From Bin127 sp965203505 (GTDB lineage: Bacteria > Chloroflexota > Dehalococcoidia > Lucifugimonadales > Lucifugimonadaceae), in NCBI GenBank assembly GCA_965203505.1, contig OZ241880.1:186001-250000 (forward strand): a stretch of 64,000 nucleotides of DNA. The letters run 5' to 3'. The notes beneath the pieces are model-generated. The model had not been told where the DNA came from, did not search any database, and saw only the letters and a program-made list of their open reading frames with translations. Of this stretch, positions 32,286 through 39,471 are shown one piece after another (positions within the stretch are counted from its first letter, which is position 1; each line of letters opens with the position of its first letter). Both the position numbers and the translations under genes were made by a program.

Positions 32286-32762
32286 ATGAAACGCGTCTAT
32301 CTAGCAACCCCCATAACCAGCGTCTCGGAAGAAGACCGCCAATTGATCGTTCGTTGGTGCGAGTGGTACATCGAGACCGAGCTCGCCGACAAAGACGTCT
32401 TCTGTCCCGCCATCGAATATGACAGGCGCTGGGCGGATGGGCCACGCCAGACGGAAGATGACCTGATCGCGATAAGAGACCGCAGTTGGGTGAAATTGGA
32501 CGACAGCGACGAACTCCATGTGCTCCACCCCGATCTCTCGACCAACGCCGCAATCGAATTCGGCTATGCGATGGGCCGAAACCTAGATCGCGTCGTCGTG
32601 ATCGCGTTTGAGGAGCGCCTCAATGGTTCCATCGACCAGTACCGGTTCAAGTTGTTGATGCATCGGCAGTACGTCGAGTTCATCGCTTACAGCTTGTCCG
32701 AACTTGGGTTGGAGATCACGACGGAGGCTAAATCTTCACAAGGATGCGTTACGAAGATTTAG
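32286..32762 (+). CDS. Nucleoside 2-deoxyribosyltransferase-like protein
   Basis: A 158-residue protein starting MKRVYLATPIT, with an acidic motif DSDELHVLHPDLSTNAAIEFGYAMGRN. This is the pattern of the nucleoside 2-deoxyribosyltransferase/nucleotide N-glycosidase fold, where the Glu of 'xxEIGYA' (here IEFGYA) is the catalytic nucleophile. Relatives act in nucleoside salvage or as NAD- or nucleotide-cleaving immune effectors. The gene starts 12 bases after the helicase-nuclease gene and may form an operon with it. No Shine-Dalgarno sequence is obvious, consistent with coupling. Confidence 0.65.
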   Translation: MKRVYLATPITSVSEEDRQLIVRWCEWYIETELADKDVFCPAIEYDRRWADGPRQTEDDLIAIRDRSWVKLDDSDELHVLHPDLSTNAAIEFGYAMGRNLDRVVVIAFEERLNGSIDQYRFKLLMHRQYVEFIAYSLSELGLEITTEAKSSQGCVTKI

Positions 32763-32821
32763 ACGCGTATCGCTTCGCAAAAATCTCTTATGAAGATTTG
32801 GCGTCGGATCGACATTCTGGA

Positions 32822-33259
32822 CTAGGTGTATTCCCAGAACGTCCCCGGCTCCGCGTCTCCCTTCAGATACGCCAGCAGCGGCTCGCGCATCATTCGGTAA
32901 GGCACCTGTTCGACGAGTTTGACTGCTTCAGGCAGAGGAACGAAACGGCATTCCATCACCAGTCCATCAGGGTCTTTCGGCTTCGGATCACCGCGCCATC
33001 GTTGAACATTGAACGCGATGGCGATGGAGCAGCCGCCTTCGTGCTCAAAGTTGACGACGTATTGAAGCGAGCCGACGGCGGTTACCACGATGCCCGTTTC
33101 TTCCCGTACCTCGCGTTTCAAGGCATCGGTCAACAACTCGCCATCTTCGACTACGCCGCCTGGGACCGACCAACTCGGCGCGTCGTCATCCTCGCCTTGT
33201 TGTCTTACAAGGAGTATCTCGTCGCCGCGTTGCATCAGGGCGACGACCACGATGCTCAT
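32822..33259 (-). CDS. NUDIX hydrolase
   Basis: A 145-residue NUDIX protein. The box GGVVEDGELLTDALKREVREETGI fits GX5EX7REUXEEXGU. The frame is open to 33406, but the ATG at 33259 is the natural start (MSIVVVALMQRGDEILLV): it overlaps the stop of the enolase-superfamily gene (ATGA, 33256-33259), and the upstream extension is a shadow of that gene. NUDIX enzymes cleave nucleoside diphosphates linked to another group. Coupling to the enolase-superfamily gene suggests cotranscription; the substrate is unknown. Confidence 0.88.
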   Translation of the reverse strand: MSIVVVALMQRGDEILLVRQQGEDDDAPSWSVPGGVVEDGELLTDALKREVREETGIVVTAVGSLQYVVNFEHEGGCSIAIAFNVQRWRGDPKPKDPDGLVMECRFVPLPEAVKLVEQVPYRMMREPLLAYLKGDAEPGTFWEYT

Positions 33260-34446
33260 CGATAACCTGGCCCGCGTCCGCGCTTCCACTCGTGAGCACG
33301 CGCCACTTCTTCGTCCAACTCGACCCCCCAACCCGGCTTCGTGGGGACATCGAGCAAACCGCCGTCGTGGAAGTTCAGTGGCCCACCCGTCAAATCGTCC
33401 TTCCACGGCACATCGTCGATATCAATCTCGCAGATACGGACGTTCGGCAACGTCGCGCACAGGTTGATGCCCTGCATAGTCGCCAAGTGCGAATAGTAGT
33501 TGTGAGGTGCGACATTGATCTCATGCGACTCGGCTAACATGCCCACGTCGCGACCACGGGCGAACCCTTGCCAAGGCGCATCGATCATCGCGATGTCCAT
33601 CGCACGAGCGGCAAAGTAGGGCCGGTAGTCCCGGATCGTGAAGAGGTTCTCGCCGGAAGTGATAGGACAACTGGTGCTGTCCTTGACTTCCTTGAGGCCG
33701 TCGATTTCGTACATGTCGATCTCGACCCACATCATGTTGAACTGCTCGAGAACGGCGCAAATCTGTTTCGCAGCTTGCGGTTTGACGTTGAAGTTGAGGT
33801 CTAGGGCGATCTCGACATCCGGACCAACCGCCTCCTTGAACGTCCCAATGTACTTCTCGACATGTCCGAGCAGCGCCGGCTTGATAGTTTGATCTGGCGA
33901 GTCCGTGCCAAACCCGTAGCCGTAACCCATGTTGTCGTCGTCGAAAAAGATGATATTCGTCTTTAAAGCCTTGAAGCCCCGCTCCTTCACCTCGTGCCCC
34001 AAGTCGATCACCGCTTGAAACGAGTCCATCGGTGGCACACCAATGAGTTCGTGGTTGCGCGATCGCGAGGAGCCGCAATGCGACCAGTAGACTTGCTGTT
34101 GCTCGCGGGTCGGACCTCCGAACAAGCTGTGGACCGGCACGTCGAGCGCCTTGCCCTTGATGTCCCACAGAGCGAGTTCCACGCCAGCGATCGCCCTTGC
34201 GGCGATTCCTCCCGGCGCTTGTCGTGACATCCGGTACATGTCCCAGTAGCGCGCTTCAACCGCCAGCGGGTCTTGACCTAACAGAATAGGCTCGTAATCG
34301 GACACCGTGCCGATTACGCCGTAAGGATTTCGTCCATCCGACATCTCGCCGTATCCTGTTATGCCCTCATCGGTCCTAACGGCGCAGAACTGCCATGGAC
34401 GCCAGCCGGCATCCACTACGAAGGTCTCGATATCGGTAATTTTCAC
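33256..34446 (-). CDS. Mandelate racemase/muconate lactonizing enzyme family protein
   Basis: A 396-residue enolase-superfamily protein: N-terminal capping domain (MKITDIETFVVDAGW), then the barrel with catalytic Lys in ALKTNI, metal ligands Asp in IALDLN, Glu in MMWVEIDMYE and Glu in PITSGEN, and a His in NVAPHNYYSHLA. The layout is that of acid-sugar dehydratases or racemases. Large families of these occur in SAR202-type Chloroflexota and are thought to help degrade recalcitrant organic acids. The NUDIX gene is translationally coupled downstream. Exact substrate unknown. Confidence 0.9.
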   Translation of the reverse strand: MKITDIETFVVDAGWRPWQFCAVRTDEGITGYGEMSDGRNPYGVIGTVSDYEPILLGQDPLAVEARYWDMYRMSRQAPGGIAARAIAGVELALWDIKGKALDVPVHSLFGGPTREQQQVYWSHCGSSRSRNHELIGVPPMDSFQAVIDLGHEVKERGFKALKTNIIFFDDDNMGYGYGFGTDSPDQTIKPALLGHVEKYIGTFKEAVGPDVEIALDLNFNVKPQAAKQICAVLEQFNMMWVEIDMYEIDGLKEVKDSTSCPITSGENLFTIRDYRPYFAARAMDIAMIDAPWQGFARGRDVGMLAESHEINVAPHNYYSHLATMQGINLCATLPNVRICEIDIDDVPWKDDLTGGPLNFHDGGLLDVPTKPGWGVELDEEVARAHEWKRGRGPGYR

Positions 34447-34609
34447 GGCGCAGCTCCTCGGCGTTTAGTTGGATACATGAAACACGATCGACTAGATGGT
34501 AGATTAACCAAACTCGAAGCAGAGGCGCGTTTGAACCATCAACGATAATGGGGCGTATAGACGGGCAGTAGATGTCTGACCAGATCAACTGACCGAAACG
34601 AAGAACCAA

Positions 34610-35263
34610 ATGCTGGGCGAATCGCTAACCTACGACAACTCCTCCAACGGCTACGAACCATCCATGTTCGATCATGGCCGCACGCTCGACCGGGTCACTA
34701 AAGCGCGCATCGCAGAGAGTGTGGACAAGATTCTGGCTGCGATAGGTCCGGAAAACTTGGATGAGCAAGGCACCGAACGCACCCCGCTACGTGTCGCGGA
34801 GATGTTCGACGAGCTTTTGAGCGGCTATTCCATCGATCCTGAGCAGCTTTTGAATGGGGCACTGTTCGATGTCGAATACGACCAGATGGTGGTGGTCAAA
34901 TCGATCGAGTACTACAGCCTCTGCGAACACCATCTGTTACCGTTTTACGGTTTCGCGCACGTCGGATATTTGCCCGACAAGAAGGTGATCGGCCTGTCGA
35001 AGATACCGCGCATCGTCGACATGTTCGCCCGTCGCCTACAGGTCCAAGAGCGGATGACACAGGAGATAGCGACCTTCCTCGATTCGTTGATTGAGCCCAA
35101 AGGCGTCGGGGTCGTTGTCGAAGGAACTCACATGTGCACGGTGATGCGCGGCGTCCGCAAACAGGACCCCCGAATGGTGACGAGCGCGGTGATGGGTGCG
35201 CTACGGGACAATACCGCCACTCGGCAGGAGTTCATGGACCACCTCCGCAACGCAGCGGTCTAA
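34610..35263 (+). CDS. folE: GTP cyclohydrolase I
   Basis: A 217-residue FolE with the zinc ligands in SLCEHHLLPF (Cys and His) and HMCTVMRGV (Cys), the QVQERMTQEIA segment and the C-terminal DNTATRQEFMDH. It converts GTP to dihydroneopterin triphosphate, the entry to folate and, with QueD/QueE/QueC, to 7-deazaguanine. queD and queC lie 13 kb downstream. The first 25 residues are not conserved, so an internal start is possible. A 163-base divergent region separates it from the enolase-superfamily gene. Confidence 0.93.
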   Translation: MLGESLTYDNSSNGYEPSMFDHGRTLDRVTKARIAESVDKILAAIGPENLDEQGTERTPLRVAEMFDELLSGYSIDPEQLLNGALFDVEYDQMVVVKSIEYYSLCEHHLLPFYGFAHVGYLPDKKVIGLSKIPRIVDMFARRLQVQERMTQEIATFLDSLIEPKGVGVVVEGTHMCTVMRGVRKQDPRMVTSAVMGALRDNTATRQEFMDHLRNAAV

Positions 35264-35315
35264 CCGCTGTCGATCTTCGACAGCGCGTGCGTTTCGCTGG
35301 TGATGCTCCGGTCCC

Positions 35316-35933
35316 CTACTGCAACGGCGAGAAACTCATCGGGAGCAAGAGCTTGTTCGCCTGTGTGAGCGGGGCGATTCCGCCGGGAGGTGGCCAAACA
35401 CCTTTGGCACGAGTTTCTTCGCGGATAGCGGCACGCTGGTCGTAGCTCTCGTACGCCCACATGTGGATCCAAGTGTTGAGCGCCCCCAGCTCGGAGTACC
35501 AAGCTCCGACCAACGGCGAATACTTCTCTCGTTCCTCGATATGGTTGCCCCAGATCTCGATCACCTTCGGAATGTCAGGAGGCGCGTAGGTGTAGATGCG
35601 CATCTCATACACCGGCCCTAGCTTGGCCTCGCCGCGATTCTTCATGAATGGAGCAGGGAGAAATATCTCGGATCGCATCTTGCGTACGAATTCAGCATTG
35701 TCCGGCGGCCAAATCCCCTCCTCGGCTACTTGCGCGCGGATCTTTCGACGCTGTTCGAGGTCATCATAGGGCCAGACATGGAGCACCTGGTTGATCGGTC
35801 CGACTTCCGTGTACCAGAAACCGAAGAGCTGAGAGTAATTCTGGCGACCCTCTTTGAGCTTCGCCGTGGTTCTCGCCTCGAACTCGGGCACAGCTCTAGT
35901 CGTGAGGTCGTACGTCCTGAATTCGTAGATCAT
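35316..35933 (-). CDS. NIPSNAP family protein
   Basis: About 205 residues comprising two ferredoxin-like (dimeric alpha/beta barrel) repeats. The first starts MIYEFRTYDL and has LFGFWYTEVGPINQVLHVWPY; the second starts VYEMRIYTYAP and has LVGAWYSELGALNTWIHMWAY. That double arrangement is the NIPSNAP pattern. The ATG at 35933 has AGGA at a suitable distance; an upstream extension to 36062 is a shadow of the divergent gene. NIPSNAP proteins in bacteria are of unknown function and common in Chloroflexota with enolase-superfamily genes. Confidence 0.85.
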   Translation of the reverse strand: MIYEFRTYDLTTRAVPEFEARTTAKLKEGRQNYSQLFGFWYTEVGPINQVLHVWPYDDLEQRRKIRAQVAEEGIWPPDNAEFVRKMRSEIFLPAPFMKNRGEAKLGPVYEMRIYTYAPPDIPKVIEIWGNHIEEREKYSPLVGAWYSELGALNTWIHMWAYESYDQRAAIREETRAKGVWPPPGGIAPLTQANKLLLPMSFSPLQ

Positions 35934-36022
35934 ATTTAGTTCCTCGATTGTCTGAACTTTGACTGCTCGAAGGCTAACATGAAGGCCAGTATGGCGAGCC
36001 ACGGTTCTAGTCGCCGATCGCG

Positions 36023-36763
36023 ATGAACATATCAGGATCAACCGCGCTGGTGACAGGCGCATCGAAGCGAATCGGGAGCGCGATCACCCTATCGCTGGCC
36101 GAGAAAGGTTGCACTATCGCGGTGCACTACCTGAACAGCGAAGAAGAAGCCGTGGAGACCCGCGACATTGCCCGCAGTTTCGGAGTGCAGAGTTACACGA
36201 TCCAAGCCGACCTCGCGTCACCCGAACAGTGCGCCGATTTATGGCGAGAGACGACAGAAAAACTTGGCGCAGTTCCGAACATACTCATCAACAACGCGTC
36301 CTCTTTCGGGCGTGCAACGCTTGACCAAACAACGGTCGGCGATTTCGACCTCACGATGGCGGTCAAAGTCCGCGCTCCGATGCTCTTGGCGCAGATGATG
36401 GCAAGAGATCTGCCCGAAACGGACAACGGCAAGATCGTCAACATCAACGACCGACGAAGGGTGTACAAGTCGAGATTTGCGTTTGGCGTCGCGAACGCCG
36501 CGATGAGCGGGTTGACTCGATCCTTGGCGGCGGCTTTAGCGCCGCAGATTCAAGTTAATGAATTGCGTTTGGGCCCGATATTGCCCCTATCCGACTATCA
36601 GACATCCGGTAAATCACGAAGATCCTTAGATACCTTGGGCCCGGCCGGACGCATGGGCGAGTTGGACGAAGTTTGCCGCGCCGTTATCAGTCTGATCGAA
36701 AACGACTACATCAACGGCGAGTCTTTGATCGTTGACGGTGGTTTGAGTGTGTTGAATCGGTAG
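36023..36763 (+). CDS. SDR-family protein resembling FolM/pteridine reductase, catalytic residues replaced
   Basis: A 246-residue SDR with the cofactor motif TGASKRIG (11-18) and the NNASSF block (90-95) typical of pteridine reductases and FolM. At the active site, the usual Ser, Tyr and Lys align with Asp143, Phe154 and Asn158 (in IND ... RFAFGVANAAM), so the classical catalytic triad seems lost. It may be a binding or regulatory protein, or use another mechanism. folE is 760 bases upstream on the same strand, with the opposite-strand NIPSNAP gene between, so a pterin link is possible but unproven. Confidence 0.75.
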   Translation: MNISGSTALVTGASKRIGSAITLSLAEKGCTIAVHYLNSEEEAVETRDIARSFGVQSYTIQADLASPEQCADLWRETTEKLGAVPNILINNASSFGRATLDQTTVGDFDLTMAVKVRAPMLLAQMMARDLPETDNGKIVNINDRRRVYKSRFAFGVANAAMSGLTRSLAAALAPQIQVNELRLGPILPLSDYQTSGKSRRSLDTLGPAGRMGELDEVCRAVISLIENDYINGESLIVDGGLSVLNR

Positions 36764-36855
36764 TCGCGTCTTCGAATTCTTGCACCGAACACTGAACGCG
36801 TATATTATTTCCGCACGCGCGGGCGCTCCATTTGGCGCGCGTCCGCCATTACGAC

Positions 36856-37560
36856 ATGGTTACGCATCCAATGCAGAAAACGTTGGTCACAATCGACGGC
36901 CACATCGGTTCGGGTGCCTTTGTAGTCGGCAAAAAGATCGCCCGAATGTTTGGGTGGCGATACTTCGACCGGGTTCGGCTACCTTCAATCGATGCTCTTC
37001 ATGCTGAGAACTCGACTGACGAACTTCTCCACCTGCAAGATGGTGATTTTTCGGACCGCCTCTGGGCTTGGATCGAACGTGCTGCATCCTATTTCGCTAT
37101 CGGAGCCGCAGGCGACGATCCATACCTGCAAGGTGCCGCAGACATTCACGCGCCGCTCACGTGGGACACGAACGGGCCGTCCGCGAATACGTCGCTAGAC
37201 AACGCCTACGATCTTTCGCAGCTGGCTAAAGATGGCAACGCGGTCATCGTACATAGAGCCGGCGCCGTCGAGCTCGCGGAACACGACTCGGTGTCTAGGG
37301 TCGGCATCTTCGCGAATTGGGACGACAGAGTTGAGCGCGTGATGAACCGCGAAGGTTTGACGCGGATCTCGCAGGCGGAGCAAATAATCGCCGAGCGAGA
37401 GAAAGCACAGCGCGAGTATTTCTACAAGATGCACCGCGCCGATCCTGAGGACCACGATCTCTACGATCTGGTAGTCAACACTTCCGACAAACACATCAAC
37501 ATCGCCACGTTGGAAGTCTCACGCCACGTAAAGGAATCGCAAGAGAGCGTCGCGGTCTAG
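36856..37560 (+). CDS. Cytidylate kinase-like family protein
   Basis: A 234-residue P-loop protein of the cytidylate-kinase-like family (PF13189 type). The nucleotide-binding loop DGHIGSGAFVVGKKIA lacks the usual GKS/T, having GSGAFVVGKK, as is common in this family. The C-terminal half has REGLTRISQAEQIIAEREKAQREYFYKMH and DLYDLVVNT. The start is taken at ATG 36856 (MVTHPMQKT); ATG 36871 is also possible. Family members are mostly uncharacterised and need not phosphorylate CMP. It lies alone between the SDR gene and a convergent nucleotidyltransferase gene. Confidence 0.75.
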   Translation: MVTHPMQKTLVTIDGHIGSGAFVVGKKIARMFGWRYFDRVRLPSIDALHAENSTDELLHLQDGDFSDRLWAWIERAASYFAIGAAGDDPYLQGAADIHAPLTWDTNGPSANTSLDNAYDLSQLAKDGNAVIVHRAGAVELAEHDSVSRVGIFANWDDRVERVMNREGLTRISQAEQIIAEREKAQREYFYKMHRADPEDHDLYDLVVNTSDKHINIATLEVSRHVKESQESVAV

Positions 37561-37582
37561 CTGAGGGCAGGTTGAGACCAGT

Positions 37583-38293
37583 TCAAGATGCTTCGGCGTT
37601 GGGCAGTAGCCCTTTAGAAATCATCTCTTCCGCTTCGCGCAGATCTTTGTGGCTTTCTACGGAGATCCATTTAGCTGAGGATCGCAGCGCCCGCATACGG
37701 CCTTCGTCGACAATCTGCGGAAATGTGGCAGTCTCATGGTCGCCAACATCTGGAAATCGGCTTTCGAGGCCGCGCTCGAACGCGTAGATGCCGCCGTTGA
37801 TCCAGAACGGAAGTTCCGTCTTCTCGGCGAAACTCGTAACCACATCGTCTTCCGATACCAGAACCACACCGAACGAGCTGACATACGGGATGAGCGTGAT
37901 CGCCGCCGCCGCATCGTTTTCGCGGCGCAACTTTAAGAGTGGGTCGAGAGATTGGTCTGTCAAAATGTCGCCATTCACAACGATCACTTCTTCCGCGTCT
38001 CGCGGCACCAACTGAAAACCTTGCTTGACGGCGCCGCCCCTGCCTAGTGGCTGATCTTCAGGCGAATAATGAGCCCGGAAGCCGAAACGCGAACCGTCCC
38101 CGAAGTGCTCTTCGACCTGTTCAGCGCGGTATCCAGTGAGAAACACGATATCGGTCACACCGTTGGAACAGAGCCAGTGCGCTTGATGCTGCAGCAACGG
38201 AACACCGTTCATAGGCACCATTGGTTTGCAGATATGGTCGGTGAGCGGTTGGAGACGTTCGCCACGCCCACCGGCAATCGTCATTGCCCACAT
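37583..38293 (-). CDS. Sugar/polyol-phosphate nucleotidyltransferase
   Basis: A 236-residue nucleotidyltransferase. The N-terminal signature is AGGRGERLQPLTD, then KPMVPMNGVPLLQHQ with the conserved Lys-Pro. The strand EEVIVVNGDIL has the metal-binding Asp, and GGIYAFE closes the core. Such enzymes activate sugar or polyol phosphates with an NTP. Its gene follows the glycerol-1-phosphate dehydrogenase-like gene by 63 bases on the same strand, so the pair may make a nucleotide-activated glycerol- or polyol-phosphate, for example for a lipid head group or cell-surface polymer. The substrate is not shown by the sequence. Confidence 0.85.
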   Translation of the reverse strand: MWAMTIAGGRGERLQPLTDHICKPMVPMNGVPLLQHQAHWLCSNGVTDIVFLTGYRAEQVEEHFGDGSRFGFRAHYSPEDQPLGRGGAVKQGFQLVPRDAEEVIVVNGDILTDQSLDPLLKLRRENDAAAAITLIPYVSSFGVVLVSEDDVVTSFAEKTELPFWINGGIYAFERGLESRFPDVGDHETATFPQIVDEGRMRALRSSAKWISVESHKDLREAEEMISKGLLPNAEAS

Positions 38294-38356
38294 GATTCGA
38301 CCTCCACCAAATGTAACGTCGGGTACCGGCTGCCGGTTAACTCAGCAGGGTTCCCC

Positions 38357-39397
38357 TTAGTTCGAGTTTAACCATTCCCAACAGGCGTCGATCTCTTTCT
38401 CAGTCATAGGATCTTGAACGACGATCGATTTAGAGGCAGGTTTGTCATCGGAACCATCGCCCATCCACTTGGGCCACACCGCTATGCCGGCGCCTAGCTC
38501 CTCACGAGTAATCTCAACGTCCCGAGGTCGCCACCGAACCTTGCACGTGTCCAACCATCCGGCCAGCGTTTCGGGGCTCTGCTGGGTCCGCCAAGCGATG
38601 ATGATCGCGCCGAGCGCGCACATCTCGCCGTGTATCCAGAATTTGTCCGCCGCGATCTCCACCACGAAGCAGAACGCATGATCCGCACCCGGCGCCCGAT
38701 CGTCTTGGACCAGAGAGTCGTCCCGCGCCTGGACGGCATTCATGATTACCTCGACGGACTTTGGCGTCAATTCGTCGTTCGTGCCGAGACTCGCTGGAAA
38801 CTCCGTGACGATCTTGTCATATAACGCGAGGGCGTTGGCTGTCTTCGATTCATCTACTGGCTCGGTCTTGCCCAACTCGGCGGACCTACGCCACTCCGAG
38901 ATGCCAGCGTATCCGCACAGCACGTCACCTAAGCCCGCGGTGTTCAATCGTTCCGGCGCCTTGAGCACCACATCGTAGTCGACCAACACGTATTCGCAGT
39001 TCACCACCGCGAGTTGACCGATGATCTGACGCCCGTCCCAATCCGCAACGAATCCGTGGATAATGGCGCCGGTCGAAACTACCGTCGGCACCTGCACAAG
39101 CGGCTTATCCTTACGCTTCGCAACTAGTTTCGCGTGGTCGAGAGCGCGCCCAGCACCAAGTCCTACAACGAGGTCTATATCGTCTGGAAGCGAATCCGAA
39201 ACCTCGATCAGGTGCGTTCTGTCAAGCCATTCGTTGATCCCGATTCCCTCAGGCTGGTGATGCAATTCGTCTTTCGTCGCCTTCCACGCTGATGGCGTGG
39301 TTATGACTACATACCTCCCCCAGTTGGCTGAATCGGCCTTCAACAATCCATGTCCGAAGCGGATATCGTAATCTCGGGCAAGTCTCGCTTCTGTCAT
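38357..39397 (-). CDS. sn-Glycerol-1-phosphate dehydrogenase-like protein (iron-containing ADH superfamily)
   Basis: A 346-residue dehydroquinate-synthase-like dehydrogenase. The NAD-binding part has VVGLGAGRALDHAKLVAKR, and VPTVVSTGAIIHGF follows. The metal site is built by Asp in NTAGLGDVLCG, His in GADHAFCF and His in WIHGEMCALGA. The pattern fits EgsA/AraM-type sn-glycerol-1-phosphate dehydrogenases, which make the archaeal-type glycerol backbone; bacterial ones are rare. The adjacent nucleotidyltransferase suggests a two-step route to an NDP-linked polyol. Related polyol dehydrogenases of the superfamily cannot be ruled out. Confidence 0.75.
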   Translation of the reverse strand: MTEARLARDYDIRFGHGLLKADSANWGRYVVITTPSAWKATKDELHHQPEGIGINEWLDRTHLIEVSDSLPDDIDLVVGLGAGRALDHAKLVAKRKDKPLVQVPTVVSTGAIIHGFVADWDGRQIIGQLAVVNCEYVLVDYDVVLKAPERLNTAGLGDVLCGYAGISEWRRSAELGKTEPVDESKTANALALYDKIVTEFPASLGTNDELTPKSVEVIMNAVQARDDSLVQDDRAPGADHAFCFVVEIAADKFWIHGEMCALGAIIIAWRTQQSPETLAGWLDTCKVRWRPRDVEITREELGAGIAVWPKWMGDGSDDKPASKSIVVQDPMTEKEIDACWEWLNSN

Positions 39398-39471
39398 CTC
39401 AAACTCCCGCTCTTGTCATCCTTCTCGCGTCAACAAGGTTACTCTAAAGACGTTCAGGTGATAGTGGGATC

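Noticed and set aside
32749..32811. Imperfect 24-bp repeat pair GAAGATTT..GCG..ATCG at the end of the deoxyribosyltransferase-like gene
   Set aside because: Two diverged copies with several mismatches at a gene end, not linked to any element. Too weak to support a function.
36795..36815. dif-like site (TATATTATTT)
   Set aside because: Only one half resembles known dif sequences. The other arm does not form the XerC/XerD inverted pair.
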